Notes: generated by a model not told the origin, from the sequence alone. A stretch of 64,000 bases of DNA from CAWGJF01 sp963822905 (GCA_963822905.1 CAWGJF010000001.1:1240001-1304000), one strand, 5' to 3'. Shown: positions 1 through 10,300, counted from the stretch's first letter. Program-made: numbers and translations.

Positions 1-2299
1 TGCTCAAAGATTTTTTGTACAATGCTTCTGCTTTATCATACTCACCTTTATCACTGTAAATACCAGCCAGGTTATTCAGATCAAGTGCAACATACGGATG
101 ATCCTCACCTAAAAGTTTTTTATCAAGTTCCAATCCCTCAGAATATAATTTTTCAGCAGCATCCAGATTCCCCATCAGAGCTTTATTGGAAGCCAGGTAA
201 TAAAGATCAGTTGAAATTTGTGGATGAATATCACCATAAAGTTTTTTATCAATTTCTAATGTTTCGTTAAACAATTTCGAAGCATCTTCATATTTTCCCA
301 TTTCCTGAAGCAATCCGGCAAAGTTTCCCATTGTTTCCGAAACAGAAGGATGTGTTTTACCATATAGATTTTTCACCATCTCAAGAGATTCTTTAAATAA
401 TCCTTTTGACTCGTCATACTCGCCTTTATCTTCCTTGACAAGTGCCAGATTATTCAAGGATTGAGCAACCTCAGAACTTATACCCTTAGTATATTTTTTT
501 CTTACTGATAAAGAATTGTTCAATAGTTTTTCCGCCTCATCGTATTTTCCTTCTTCACGTAAAACCATTGCCAGGTCGTTTTTGCTTTCGGCAGTTTCAA
601 GACTGCTTTCACCAAAAACACTTTTTCTTATTTCGATTGCCCTGCTAAACTTTTCAATTGCCGGTTCATAACTCCCCATAGCAAAATTCAGATTTGCCAG
701 ATCATTCAGACTTTTAGCTGTTTCCGGGCTTTGGCTTCCAAAAATTGAATCACTGAGCTCATATGATCTACTTAAAAGCGAAAGAGCATTTTCGTACAGT
801 CCCAAACTTTCATAAACGTTTCCGGTTACTCCAAGCATATTGGCAAGAACTTCCGGCTGGTCAGATAGTTCTCTTTCAATTTTTTTTACGCCGTTATCCA
901 GCAACTCCCTTGCAGTTATTGTTTCTCCTCTTGATTGTTCAGGATCAGAAACTTTAAATATTCCGGATAAAAACTCTGATACCTTTTTCGATTTTTCAGC
1001 CTCCAGTTGTGCTTTATCTCTTTCTTCGGCAAGTTGAATTGTATAGAAAGTTGTAACAAGAGAAATAATAAAAACTGCGATTGCAGTAACAACAACACCG
1101 GCTTTATGTCTCTGGATAAATTTCTTTGCTCTGTATGAAGCAGTACTTTTACGTGCGATTATCGGTAATCCGGTAAGATGGTTATCGATGTCGGCAATGA
1201 ATTGAGCAATCGAACTGTATCTTCGTTCCGGTTCCTTCCTGATAGCCATCAAACAAATATTATCCAGGTCACCGGAAATTCTTTTCTTCAGTTTCGGTAT
1301 AGACATCCTCCGTTTTTGGCTTATCGAATCTGAAGATATTTTATTATCACCCGATACTCCTGAAAATTTTGTTAACATCGTACTGGGTTTCTGTGGTTCG
1401 GTGAGACAAATGATTCGCTCCATTTCCAGCGCAGAAGTAGAACGAAGTTCATAGGGCGGGCAACCGGAAAGCAGTTGAAACAGGATAAGACCCAATGAAT
1501 AAATATCAGTTGCTGTGCTTACCGGCTCACCTTTCACCTGTTCAGGAGAAGCATATTCAGGTGTCATAACCCTCATCCCGGTCCGGGTTACAAACTTATC
1601 ATTTTCATCTTCTTCAAATACTTTTGCAATTCCAAAGTCAAGTAGTTTAACAGTTCCATCTTCCTGCACTAGAATGTTACTCGGTTTAATATCCCTGTGA
1701 ATAACCAAATTCTGGTGTGCATAAAGTACAGCTTCACAAATCTTCTTAAATAATTCGAGCCTTTTTTCAATTGTCAGATTTTTTTCATCGCAGTATTCAG
1801 TGATCGGTTTGCCATCTACATATTCCATTGTGAAATACGGAAGACCAATTTCCGAAATTCCTCCGTCAAGCAGTCTTGCGATATTCGGATGTTGAAGTCT
1901 TGCTAAGATTTGTCTTTCTTCTTCAAAACGGGAGACAATTTCCTGTGAGTTCATTCCCGGTTTAATAACTTTAAGTGCTACCTGCTGTTCAAAATGACCA
2001 TCTACTCTCTCTGCAAGATAAACCGAACCCATTCCGCCGGTCCCAATCTGTTTTATTGCACGGTAGTTGCCGAATATTTTTCCATCGAGAGTTGCATCAT
2101 CAACAGCAATGTAATCTGCGGCTGAACCGGAAAAAATGCTGTGTTCTTTTTTATCTGCTTCAAGTAATGATAATACTTCATCAAAAAGTTCAGTATCATT
2201 TCCGCATTCACCTTCAAGAAATTTTTCTCTTTCGGAAAGATCAAGTTGGAGAGCTTTTTCAAATAGTGATTGCACTTTCTCCCACTGTTCAGAGTTCAT
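1..2299 (-). CDS. Ser/Thr protein kinase with C-terminal TPR repeats (partial)
   Basis: Transmembrane Hanks-type kinase, read on the minus strand and cut by the left window edge, so about 766 residues are visible and the C-terminus is missing. An N-terminal region of about 75 residues precedes the kinase. The glycine-rich loop GTGGMGSVY is near residue 86, the VALK lysine is K110, and HRDIKPSN (from H201), DFG and a PEYASPEQ activation segment follow. One membrane helix lies near residue 400. After it come TPR repeats of about 42 residues with the LNNLA...GEYDEAE pattern of kinesin-light-chain type. The ATG at 2299 is chosen because the other nearby ATG (2310) runs into a stop. The kinase is intracellular and the TPR part should lie across the membrane. 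The ECF sigma gene ends 38 nt upstream on the same strand, so the pair is probably co-transcribed. The substrate is unknown. Confidence 0.9.
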   Translation of the reverse strand, partial: MNSEQWEKVQSLFEKALQLDLSEREKFLEGECGNDTELFDEVLSLLEADKKEHSIFSGSAADYIAVDDATLDGKIFGNYRAIKQIGTGGMGSVYLAERVDGHFEQQVALKVIKPGMNSQEIVSRFEEERQILARLQHPNIARLLDGGISEIGLPYFTMEYVDGKPITEYCDEKNLTIEKRLELFKKICEAVLYAHQNLVIHRDIKPSNILVQEDGTVKLLDFGIAKVFEEDENDKFVTRTGMRVMTPEYASPEQVKGEPVSTATDIYSLGLILFQLLSGCPPYELRSTSALEMERIICLTEPQKPSTMLTKFSGVSGDNKISSDSISQKRRMSIPKLKKRISGDLDNICLMAIRKEPERRYSSIAQFIADIDNHLTGLPIIARKSTASYRAKKFIQRHKAGVVVTAIAVFIISLVTTFYTIQLAEERDKAQLEAEKSKKVSEFLSGIFKVSDPEQSRGETITARELLDNGVKKIERELSDQPEVLANMLGVTGNVYESLGLYENALSLLSRSYELSDSIFGSQSPETAKSLNDLANLNFAMGSYEPAIEKFSRAIEIRKSVFGESSLETAESKNDLAMVLREEGKYDEAEKLLNNSLSVRKKYTKGISSEVAQSLNNLALVKEDKGEYDESKGLFKESLEMVKNLYGKTHPSVSETMGNFAGLLQEMGKYEDASKLFNETLEIDKKLYGDIHPQISTDLYYLASNKALMGNLDAAEKLYSEGLELDKKLLGEDHPYVALDLNNLAGIYSDKGEYDKAEALYKKSLS

Positions 2300-2337
2300 T
2301 TGTTTTCCATACTTTGAAATTCATTTGAAGAATATTT

Positions 2338-2910
2338 TTATAATTCCTGGTGAAGTTCACGACTAAGCCAGGCTTTTGCAAGACGAAAATCTCTTCGTAT
2401 TGTTGGTATGGAAACTTCAAGTACCTCAGCTATCTCTTCATGATTCAAACCAACAAAAAACCAGTGTTCAATTATTTTAGATTGTCGTTCGTTTAGCAGT
2501 TCTAATTTTTTCAATGCTTCATCGAGTGCAATAAGTTCTTCAGGTTTTGATTCGCGTTTCATTTTATCATCAACAAAAGTTGCAAGCACCTGGTTGCCCC
2601 CGCGTTTTTGTGCAATACGTGCATTAGCATAATTAATTAATATTCTTCTCATTGCCTGCGAAGCAATTCCAAAAAAATGAGCCCGGTTTTGCCAGGTTAT
2701 TTTATCCTGATCAACAAGTTTCATATAAGCTTCGTGTACAAGAGCAGTAGCATTTAAAGTGTGATTCCTTCGTTCTCCCCTTAGATGCATATGTGCAAGC
2801 TGGTGCATTTCCTTGTAAACTAACGGCATAAGCATATCAACCGCTTTACGGTTTCCATTGCTCAAATCAAATAAAAGCTGTGTTACCTGGTTTTTTGAAT
2901 TATCTATCAA
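2338..2910 (-). CDS. ECF-type RNA polymerase sigma factor
   Basis: Sigma-70 family ECF-like factor of about 190 residues. It has region 2 (helices around LMPLVYKEMHQLAHMHL), a conserved linker with TALVHEAYMKL, and a C-terminal region 4 helix-turn-helix (HEEIAEVLEVSIPTIRRD). This matches the ECF subgroup typically encoded next to Ser/Thr kinases with TPR tails, and that neighbour is present here. The frame is open to a TTG at 2934. I prefer the TTG at 2910 because an AGG lies 7 nt before it and the protein then begins IDNSKNQVTQ, where homology would be expected to start. No anti-sigma gene is adjacent. By analogy the kinase is the likely upstream controller, which is inference. Confidence 0.85.
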   Translation of the reverse strand: MIDNSKNQVTQLLFDLSNGNRKAVDMLMPLVYKEMHQLAHMHLRGERRNHTLNATALVHEAYMKLVDQDKITWQNRAHFFGIASQAMRRILINYANARIAQKRGGNQVLATFVDDKMKRESKPEELIALDEALKKLELLNERQSKIIEHWFFVGLNHEEIAEVLEVSIPTIRRDFRLAKAWLSRELHQEL

Positions 2911-3084
2911 AACAAAACCTAACAAAATGAACAAAAAATGAAGAAATTAGTTTGAATAAAAATTTTCTGGAATCTGTTATCACTTTAATAAAAATTTCCT
3001 GCGTTTAGATATAGAACCCGAAACAATAAGAAATCTAAAAAAAGATTAAATCAATCAAAAACTAAAAATAAATAGGAATACAAA

Positions 3085-3843
3085 ATGCAAATAATGAAAA
3101 ATTTTTCAACTATCCTGAAAAAGTTTTTAATAATCGGCGCTGTAATGCTTCTGCTTGCTGCCTGCAGTAAGGATAATAATCCCACAGCGCCTGAAACAGG
3201 TGTAAAAAATTCTGATATAAAAGTCTTGGTTCTAAAAGATGGTGGTACCGAAGATACTATCTATAGTGTACTTTCAAAAGCGGGGTTTGATGTTACTGTT
3301 GGAGATTTTTACTACAACTTTGATGGCAAATTTATTAGTGATTATAACCTGGTAATTTTACTGAACGGTGTTGATTATTTTAATGATATTTCCGACAGTG
3401 CACAATTAAGAATAAGAAATTATGTACGCGATGGCGGAATTCTTCTAACAACAGAATGGATGACCTATTCAATTGCTGTGTCAAATCATTACCAGGTATT
3501 AAAAGACTTTCTCCCGGTAATGTATAATGGAGGTTATTATTATGGAACGGAGACTTACACAAAATTAGTAAATAATCCAATTACTGATGGATTACCCACT
3601 TCATTTAGCATATCAGACACAAACTGGTCATATAGTTATACTTCTCTATATAATAATTCTCTTAGCACAAATCTAACAGTACTTTTCAGCGGAGATAAAA
3701 GTGGTGCAGCACTGGCTATGGGCGAGTTGAACAAAGGAAAAACAATTCACTGGAATATGGCAGGTGCGTATGAAGATAACACAATATGGACATCGGAAGT
3801 AAAAAAGATATTAATAAACATTGCAAAATATTCAGGAATGTGA
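3085..3843 (+). CDS. lipoprotein with ThuA/class I amidotransferase-like fold
   Basis: Secreted lipoprotein of 252 residues. A lipobox LLAAC follows a hydrophobic signal segment, so the mature protein starts at a lipidated cysteine near residue 27. The mature part begins with a beta strand IKVLVLKDGG, then alternating strands and helices with LVILLNGVDYF and an RNYVRDGGILLTTEW segment. These resemble ThuA-like or glutamine-amidotransferase-like Rossmann domains that lack an obvious catalytic cysteine. The C-terminus has GKTIHWNMAGAYED. An AGGA lies 7 nt before the chosen ATG. The gene stands alone, divergent from the sigma factor and followed by a strong terminator. Catalytic activity is not evident, and a binding role is equally possible. 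Confidence 0.6.
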   Translation: MQIMKNFSTILKKFLIIGAVMLLLAACSKDNNPTAPETGVKNSDIKVLVLKDGGTEDTIYSVLSKAGFDVTVGDFYYNFDGKFISDYNLVILLNGVDYFNDISDSAQLRIRNYVRDGGILLTTEWMTYSIAVSNHYQVLKDFLPVMYNGGYYYGTETYTKLVNNPITDGLPTSFSISDTNWSYSYTSLYNNSLSTNLTVLFSGDKSGAALAMGELNKGKTIHWNMAGAYEDNTIWTSEVKKILINIAKYSGM

Positions 3844-3971
3844 TTTTCAAAAACAATTTATATCGAAGTAATTAGGAGGAGGGGCCTGGTGGAATTTTCT
3901 TAAGATTACCGAGTTAAAAAATTAATTATAATTAAAATCCAAACCTGAATTGGTTGGCGCCCTCAAGAGAA

Positions 3972-3998
3972 AAAACCCCCGTTTATTGCGGGGGTTTT
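3972..3998 (+). terminator. intrinsic terminator
   Basis: A 10-bp stem (AAAACCCCCG paired with CGGGGGTTTT) surrounds a 7-nt TTTATTG loop, with A and T flanks. It lies about 130 nt after the ThuA-like lipoprotein gene. The A-rich left flank means it could also work on the minus strand, but no minus-strand gene ends here. Confidence 0.85.
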
Positions 3999-4000
3999 GT

Positions 4001-4221
4001 GTTAAACCCAACAAATTTGATTTGACTCTGTTCAATATTTTTGCATTATTTCTAACAAGAAAAATAATGGGGAACTACAATGACAATGCTATCTCAACGG
4101 TATAGCTTCATTTCTTACATTCCAACAAAAATTTGCGGATTAATTTATGCGTAAGAAATTATTGTATTTATTCAGCTTATTTATATTCATCAAATTGTAA
4201 TCCACAATGATGAGGCAAATA
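4001..4221. other. intergenic region with possible promoter and gene remnant
   Basis: Together with 3844-4000 this is a 378-nt stretch without a convincing gene. It holds a TATTTTTG element at 4036-4043 that matches the Bacteroidota -7 consensus TAnnTTTG, with a TTTG 16 nt upstream, slightly closer than usual. A 24-codon ORF at 4080-4154 has a GGGGA ribosome-binding site. A 17-codon ORF at 4147-4200 reads MRKKLLYLFSLFIFIKL and looks like a signal peptide. One frame over, the next codons read C-N-P-Q then stop, as if a lipoprotein start had decayed. These may be remnants of a lost gene or a leader for the downstream family. Neither ORF is called as a gene. Confidence 0.3.
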
Positions 4222-5415
4222 ATGAAGACGTTAAAACTTCTAATAATAGTATTAATTGTTTGTTCGGTAAAAATAGTTTATGCACAGTGTGATCCTGGTA
4301 AACTTTCACAACTTCTCTATTCAAACGATCCATATGACAGATTCTACGCTGCAGAAAATATCGCCGTATGTGGGTTTGAGGAATTAATCCCTGATTTAGA
4401 AACAAGATTTTATAAAGAGGAATATTTGTATGTAGCGGAAACGATTATATCCGCCCTGGATAGTTTACATTCAATTCACTTAGAACAAACAACATTAGAT
4501 TTTATCGAAAATGCTGATAACTTGCAGCCTTTATTGTCATTCGATGACCCACTAAAATCAAAAGTATATGCCTGCAGTATTTTATTTCAACTTCAGAATT
4601 ATAATGCGATAGATTACGTTTTTGATGAAGTTGAAATTGAAAGACCTAATTTAGACTTAACGGTTATTTCTTGCTTACTTTATATTTTAACTGATAACAA
4701 CCTCAGCCAATATCAATCAGATGCAAAGAACGATTTGATTGATTTTGTAAACAGTAATGCGGATGATGTTGTAAGATCGGTAGTTTTGGAAGCTTTAGTT
4801 GACCGTTTTGGAAGTGAATTAACAAGTCTTCTTTTGGATAAATCTAACAACGATCCAGATTGGATAGTACGGGATTGTGCTAACGAAATGTTAGCTAAAA
4901 TCAACTATACAGGTTTAAGAACCGAATACTATCAAAAGTTACAGAGTGATATTGAACCTCAAGTAAGAAGAATATTAGCCGATTCAATCCTTTCTCTATT
5001 AGGAGAACCTCAAGATTTAAAGGAAATAATAGATCATATTGATGTTGAAGGAGATCGAGATATACAAATTATAATGAAATACAAAGTGGATAATTTCATC
5101 CCACCCCGTCCCTCAGTTTCAACAAGTGAGATGATAAGCAATCTGATAACCTACACAAAAGAAATATTCAAATATGGCTGGATCAAGGATGATGAAACTT
5201 ATCAAAAAAATAAATCATTAATAGAAGGATTAAAGAAAAGCTATGATAATAGTGATTTAATAGAAATGTGCAATAGTATAAATACATTTCTCCAAGTTGC
5301 AGAATCTCAGTATAATTCTTCATCACTTACTGCGGAAGGATATAAATTTCTTCATTATCATTCGGTTTACATTAAAGAAAATGTTGAAGCTGAATTCGGT
5401 GGCTGTGAAAATTAA
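4222..5415 (+). CDS. secreted helical-repeat (HEAT-like) protein, copy 1
   Basis: Exported protein of 397 residues with unknown function. A signal peptide (MKTLKLLIIVLIV... ending VYAQ) precedes a mature N-terminus starting with Cys. The body is helical throughout, with recurring pieces such as DPDWIVRDCANEML and a repeated DxxVRxxxxEAL pattern that suggest HEAT-like alpha-alpha repeats. Two N-terminal cysteines lie in the first repeat and one in the C-terminal GGCEN. An upstream in-frame ATG at 4207 exists, but an AGG at 4213-4215 sits 6 nt before the ATG at 4222, so that start is chosen. The C-terminal third is clearly related to copy 2 (shared KYGWI, KSLIEGLKKSY, EGYKFLHYH). The next gene starts 16 nt downstream. 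Confidence 0.75.
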   Translation: MKTLKLLIIVLIVCSVKIVYAQCDPGKLSQLLYSNDPYDRFYAAENIAVCGFEELIPDLETRFYKEEYLYVAETIISALDSLHSIHLEQTTLDFIENADNLQPLLSFDDPLKSKVYACSILFQLQNYNAIDYVFDEVEIERPNLDLTVISCLLYILTDNNLSQYQSDAKNDLIDFVNSNADDVVRSVVLEALVDRFGSELTSLLLDKSNNDPDWIVRDCANEMLAKINYTGLRTEYYQKLQSDIEPQVRRILADSILSLLGEPQDLKEIIDHIDVEGDRDIQIIMKYKVDNFIPPRPSVSTSEMISNLITYTKEIFKYGWIKDDETYQKNKSLIEGLKKSYDNSDLIEMCNSINTFLQVAESQYNSSSLTAEGYKFLHYHSVYIKENVEAEFGGCEN

Positions 5416-5447
5416 TCCGAAGGAGGATAAAATGAAAAACAATATTT
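5402..5447 (+). repeat. junction repeat, copy A
   Basis: This 46-nt stretch covers the last codons of copy 1, the 16-nt spacer with its GGAGG ribosome-binding site, and the first codons of copy 2. It recurs at 6609-6654 with a single mismatch (C for T at 5440 versus 6647). The near identity, spacer included, points to recent duplication of a whole gene unit. Confidence 0.9.
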
Positions 5448-6622
5448 ATATAGTTTTTATATTAATTTCTCTTTTTCAAGTAGTTAGTTTTTCACAGTGT
5501 AACTTTGAAGAATTAATGTCTGATTTATATTCAGCGAATCCCACAGAAAGACGGATAGCAGCAATTGCCATAGCTGATTGTGATTTTTCGGATGCATTGG
5601 GAACACTGGAAGCTCTTTGGGAAACTGAGGAAAATTATGATGTCAGAATAGAGTATCTAGTTACTATGTCTAATCTTGGAGAAGAACATATTACAGATTT
5701 TGCATATGATATTATAAACGATATTTATGTCCCGGAATCAGGTAATTATACTAGCTCATATTATGGGAAATTGTTAGCAACACGTATTCTTTTTGCAAAT
5801 CAAGATTATTCCACTTATCAAAGTATATATGATCTATTAAATAATTCATATAACGATGCAAATGTAATAGTATTATTTTCATTAAAAAGCATTATTGAAA
5901 ATATACAAACTGAAATTGAGAACGCTAAACAATGGATTGTTTACATTTCAGATAATAGTGACAGAGAAATGATGAGAAGTTTAGCACTGGATATACTTTT
6001 AGAAAAATTTGGGGATGATAATAATGTTATTGATTTGGCATTGGATCATTTTGATAATGACCAATCTATTATGGTAAAATTTCAAGTGTTTAATTCATTA
6101 ACGTTACTTCGATACCTGGGATTGAAAAATTTTTATTATTCGAATTTGTCACTGGCAAATGATCCTTCAATAAGATACAGGATAGCTGATTCTTTACTTT
6201 CAATCTTTGGTGAACCTTCCGATCTAAAAACAGTAATTGACTATCAACCTAATGAACCAGATGAAACTGCTCGTTCTCTTATTGGTTTCTCGATTAAAGA
6301 ATTTATACCACAACGCTTAAATGTTAATACTTCTATAATGATTGATAGTTTGATAGAGTATACAAATGAATTATTTAAATACGGCTGGATCAGTGATGAT
6401 GAAAATTATCAGGATTATAAATCATTAATAGAAGGATTAAAGAAGAGCTATACTAGTAGTGATTTAAAAAAAATGTGCAAAAACATTGATACAATTCTTG
6501 AGAATACTGAATTTCAGCGCAATACTTCGTCTTTAACAGAAGAAGGTTATAAATTTCTTCATTATCATACTACTTATATTAAAGAAAATATTGAATCGGA
6601 ATTTGGTAGCTGTGAAAATTAA
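5432..6622 (+). CDS. secreted helical-repeat (HEAT-like) protein, copy 2
   Basis: Exported protein of 396 residues and paralogue of the preceding gene. The signal peptide MKNNIYIVFILISLF...SFSQ is followed by a mature protein starting with Cys. Repeats resemble copy 1: NPTERRIAAIAIADCDF at the N-terminus aligns with DPYDRFYAAENIAVCGF, with both Cys positions kept. The C-terminal SLIEGLKKSY, EGYKFLHYH and EFGSCEN are nearly identical to copy 1. The frame stays open upstream into copy 1, but the ATG at 5432 follows a strong AAGGAGG ribosome-binding site and begins a clean signal peptide. It is probably in one operon with both flanking copies. Function is unknown. The paired cysteines suggest a disulphide-stabilised periplasmic or extracellular scaffold, which is inference. 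Confidence 0.75.
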   Translation: MKNNIYIVFILISLFQVVSFSQCNFEELMSDLYSANPTERRIAAIAIADCDFSDALGTLEALWETEENYDVRIEYLVTMSNLGEEHITDFAYDIINDIYVPESGNYTSSYYGKLLATRILFANQDYSTYQSIYDLLNNSYNDANVIVLFSLKSIIENIQTEIENAKQWIVYISDNSDREMMRSLALDILLEKFGDDNNVIDLALDHFDNDQSIMVKFQVFNSLTLLRYLGLKNFYYSNLSLANDPSIRYRIADSLLSIFGEPSDLKTVIDYQPNEPDETARSLIGFSIKEFIPQRLNVNTSIMIDSLIEYTNELFKYGWISDDENYQDYKSLIEGLKKSYTSSDLKKMCKNIDTILENTEFQRNTSSLTEEGYKFLHYHTTYIKENIESEFGSCEN

Positions 6623-6654
6623 TCCGAAGGAGGATAAAATGAAAAATAATATTT
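6609..6654 (+). repeat. junction repeat, copy B
   Basis: Second copy of the element at 5402-5447, joining copies 2 and 3 of the secreted repeat family with the same 16-nt spacer and ribosome-binding site. Confidence 0.9.
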
Positions 6655-7223
6655 TTAAGCTGTTCACTATTACATTTCTATTTTATACTCCTTTCCTTTT
6701 CCCGCAAAACCTTGAAGTGAAGTTAAATGATCCTGATATTTTTGTTAGACGGGAGGCACTATGGACAATCACAAATGGAAATCTGAAATCTTACATTCCA
6801 GCTATTGAAAAATCTATGTTTAAACAAAGTGAGCCATTTATGATTTACAACTATTTAAAAGCTTTGCATACATTGGATGCAGATAGTATTAGCAAGTATT
6901 GTTATAAATTCATTGCTTTGGCAGATAGTTTTGAAAATATGAGGCCTATAGAAGACCCATTAGAAATGAAGGTAAGAGCGACATTTTTTTTATTTGATGA
7001 AGAAGATTATTCGACTGTTCAATACGTTATTGATATTTTAAAAAGAGATAGACCTGATGTTAATGCAGATGCAATATTATTGCTTGGAAGAATGACTAAA
7101 GAGTTGCCCGAATATTATGATTATGCAAGGAATGAATTATTGTTCATTGCGGAAAATTCAAAAGATGAAACTTCCAGGTTCAATGCGACTCTTTATTTAA
7201 GATATTCAATGGATGAACAGTAA
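6639..7223 (+). CDS. secreted helical-repeat (HEAT-like) protein, short copy 3
   Basis: Exported protein of 194 residues, about half the length of its two upstream paralogues. The signal peptide MKNNIFKLFTITFLF is followed by a mature start QNLEVKLNDPDIFVRREALWTIT, where the DPDxxVRREAL pattern is a clear HEAT-like repeat. A section (EDPLEMKVRATFFLFDEEDYSTVQYV) aligns with the DDPLKSKVYACSILFQLQNY region of copy 1, so the N-terminal half is homologous. The conserved C-terminal domain and the cysteines are absent. The ribosome-binding site and spacer are the duplicated junction. The protein ends at a normal stop, so it may be a shortened functional version or a 3'-truncated copy. Confidence 0.7.
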   Translation: MKNNIFKLFTITFLFYTPFLFPQNLEVKLNDPDIFVRREALWTITNGNLKSYIPAIEKSMFKQSEPFMIYNYLKALHTLDADSISKYCYKFIALADSFENMRPIEDPLEMKVRATFFLFDEEDYSTVQYVIDILKRDRPDVNADAILLLGRMTKELPEYYDYARNELLFIAENSKDETSRFNATLYLRYSMDEQ

Positions 7224-7345
7224 TATTACATAAATACTTAGCTCGACAGCATTTTTATTTCCTTCTTCCAATTCCTTCTTTCAAAAGAATTAAATAATTT
7301 ACAATCAAAATTTTCCCATCTTTTAAATAACTCAGGGTAGCCGCC

Positions 7346-10300
7346 ATGAAAAAATCCATAATCATTCTTTCGCAGGTTCTCATAAGCATTTTATTTTTAA
7401 TTAAATGCAGTCCGGGTAATGCAGTAAAAGTGGAAAGCTTTACACCGCAGGGTGAAATTGATAAACTTTCAAATTTTGTAATTGAGTTTTCACAGGATCT
7501 CGCACCAGCGGAAGCGATTGATAAATGGAGCGATGAGGAATATGTAACTTTCACACCGCACATAAGCGGAAAGTTTAAATGGGCATCACCAAGCATACTT
7601 GTTTTTTCACCCGACGGAACTCTTGAACCGATCCAGAGTTATGAAGCCAAAGTAACCGACAAAGTTTTGTTCGGCAAAAAATTCTCACCGGATTTTGATG
7701 AATTCAATTTTCACACACCTTACTTTGATGTAACAAAAGTCGATCTTTTCTGGACAAACATCCCTTATCAAAATTATAAACTAAGTGTTCAGGCAAATGT
7801 TTATTTCAATTACCCGGTCGATCCGAATGAATTAAAAAAATATTTAAGTGTGACAAGAGATGGAAAGCAAATTGAAAATTACCAGGTTGTTACAGAGAAA
7901 AATTCAGATGTGATAGCTATTAATTTCGGGGAAGTTTCACAGACTGATAAAAAACAAAATTTTGAAATTAAAGTTAAGCAAGGTTTTGAATCAGTAATTG
8001 GGAAAAAAGGTATAAGCGAAGAAAGGAAATTTTTATCAACACTCCCTCCGATAACAAAGCTTGCAATTACTAATGTCAGTTCAGGATTTGACGGCAGCAC
8101 TGGCTGGATTGAAGTCTCAACAACTCAAACAGTCGATGATAAAAGATTAAAAGATTATGTAAGCACTGATCCTAAAAAGAAGCTCGATTTTTTTGTTAGT
8201 GATAATCGATTTAGAATTGAAACCGATCTTGCCAATATCCGCACTATTGATTTGCTGATCAAAAAAGGTTTACCCGGTTTGTATGGCGGACAACTTGAAT
8301 TTGATTATGAACAAACAATCTCGATGGTGAATGTAAATCCGTCAATCAATTTTGCTGATAAAATGGGAATGTATTTAATGCGAAGCGGACTTGAAAACCT
8401 CGAGGTGAACGCTGTTAACATTAATAAAGTTCAGGTAGAAGTTGCACAAGTTTTTAAAAATAACATTCTCCATTTTCTCAATCGATCAAATTATAATTAT
8501 TACTATGACGATGATTACTACTATGGATATGGTTACAACCCGACATATTACACCACTGACTATGGTAAGACTCTTTACACTGATAAAATAGATTTGAAAG
8601 ACAGCAAGAACTGGCTTCAATCTTTTTCTGTAAATATGAATAAAGCACTCAATCAGAAGTATAAAGGAATTTATGTTGTTACCGTACGATCAGATGATGA
8701 AAGATGGATTCACGATTCCAAGTTCATTGCTGTTTCAGATCTTGGAATTATAACAAAAACTTCAGGCGATGACATTTATGTTTTTGTAAACTCAATTAAA
8801 ACTACAGAACCAGTTGCCGATGCTGAAGTAACAATTGTTTCAACAAACAACCAGAATATTCTTTCTGGGAAAACCGGTACTGACGGAGTTATTCATTTTG
8901 CTGATGTTAAAAAACAAGCTGAAGGTTTCAGCAGCAGACTTGTTGTTGTTGAAAAAGGAGAAGACTTTAATTTTATTGACTTAGGAAGAACAAGAATCGA
9001 AACTTCGCGTTTTGATGTTGGTGGAATGTACCAGCAGACAAGCAACTTCAACACTTTCGTTTATGGACCCAGAGATATTTACAGACCCGGTGAGGAAGTA
9101 ACTATTTCCGCAATTCTTCGCAACGATAAAATTCAAACAATAAAAGACATACCGGTTTTTACAAAAATAATTTCTCCGACAGGAAAAGTTTTTGAAGAAT
9201 TCAACAACAAACTGAATGAGCAGGGTTCTTTCGAGTTTTCATTTTCGATGCCCGACTATGCACAAACGGGAAGATATGTCGCAGAAGTTTACACGGGAAG
9301 CAAACAATTGATCGGAACTTATGGATTCAGTGTTGAAGAGTTTGTTCCTGATAAAATAAGAGTGAACTCAAAAGCTGATAAAGAAAAAGTTCAGCCGGGA
9401 GATCTTGTAAATATTTCAGTCGATGCGGAGTTTTTATTCGGGGCGAAAGCTTCAGGACTAAAGTATGAAACTGATATTCAATTGACTCACAGAGCATATT
9501 TCAGTAAAAATTTTAAGAGGTATGATTTTACATCTTCATCAATTTCAAATCCAACTTACCAAAACACTTTGTTGGATGGCAAACTTGATTCGCAAGGTAA
9601 AACCGAAATTGAATACCGCGTTCCTGCAGATGTTGTCAGCAAAGGAATTGTAACCGGAACAGCCTACACAAGTGTTTTTGATTTAACCGGCAGGACAGTT
9701 TCCCGTAGCGCAAGCTTTAATGTTTTTCCAAAAGATTATTTCATCGGGATAAAATCAACTGGATATTATTATGGAACCGGTGATAAACTCAATTTCAAAT
9801 TTGTTGCTGTTGATCCAGAAGATAAGTCTTTAAATAAATTTGATGCAGTTGTAAAGCTTGTAAGATATGAATGGCAGACTGTGTTAAAAAATAATGGAGG
9901 AAGATATTATTACGCTTCCGAGCAAAAAGAAATTGAAGAGTGGCAAAGAAATGTTCAGCTTAATGGTGAAACTCCGTTTGACTTCACAGTGAATAAATCA
10001 GGAAAATATCAACTAAGAGTTTCCAAAAAAGGAAATTCTGATTACGTCTATGATCAATTTTATGCTTACGGCTGGGCAAGATCGACGGCTTCGTCATTTG
10101 AAGTTGATAAAGAGGGAAGAGTTGATATTGTTTTTGATAAAGAAAAATATGAGCCGGGAGATAAAGCAAAAGTTTTATTTACCTGTCCGTTTTCAGGTAA
10201 GATGCTTGTAACGCTTGAAAGAAATGAAGTTCAATCATATCAATATATAAATGTTGAAAAGAGATCAGCGGAACTCGAACTGACGATGACCGATGATAAT

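Noticed and set aside
3871..3900. GGAGGAGGGGCC tract as a repeat related to the 26486 element
   Set aside because: Only a few bases match and no inverted arms are present.
5297..5431. Longer start for the second repeat protein
   Set aside because: It overlaps the preceding gene, while the ATG at 5432 has the strong ribosome-binding site and signal peptide.
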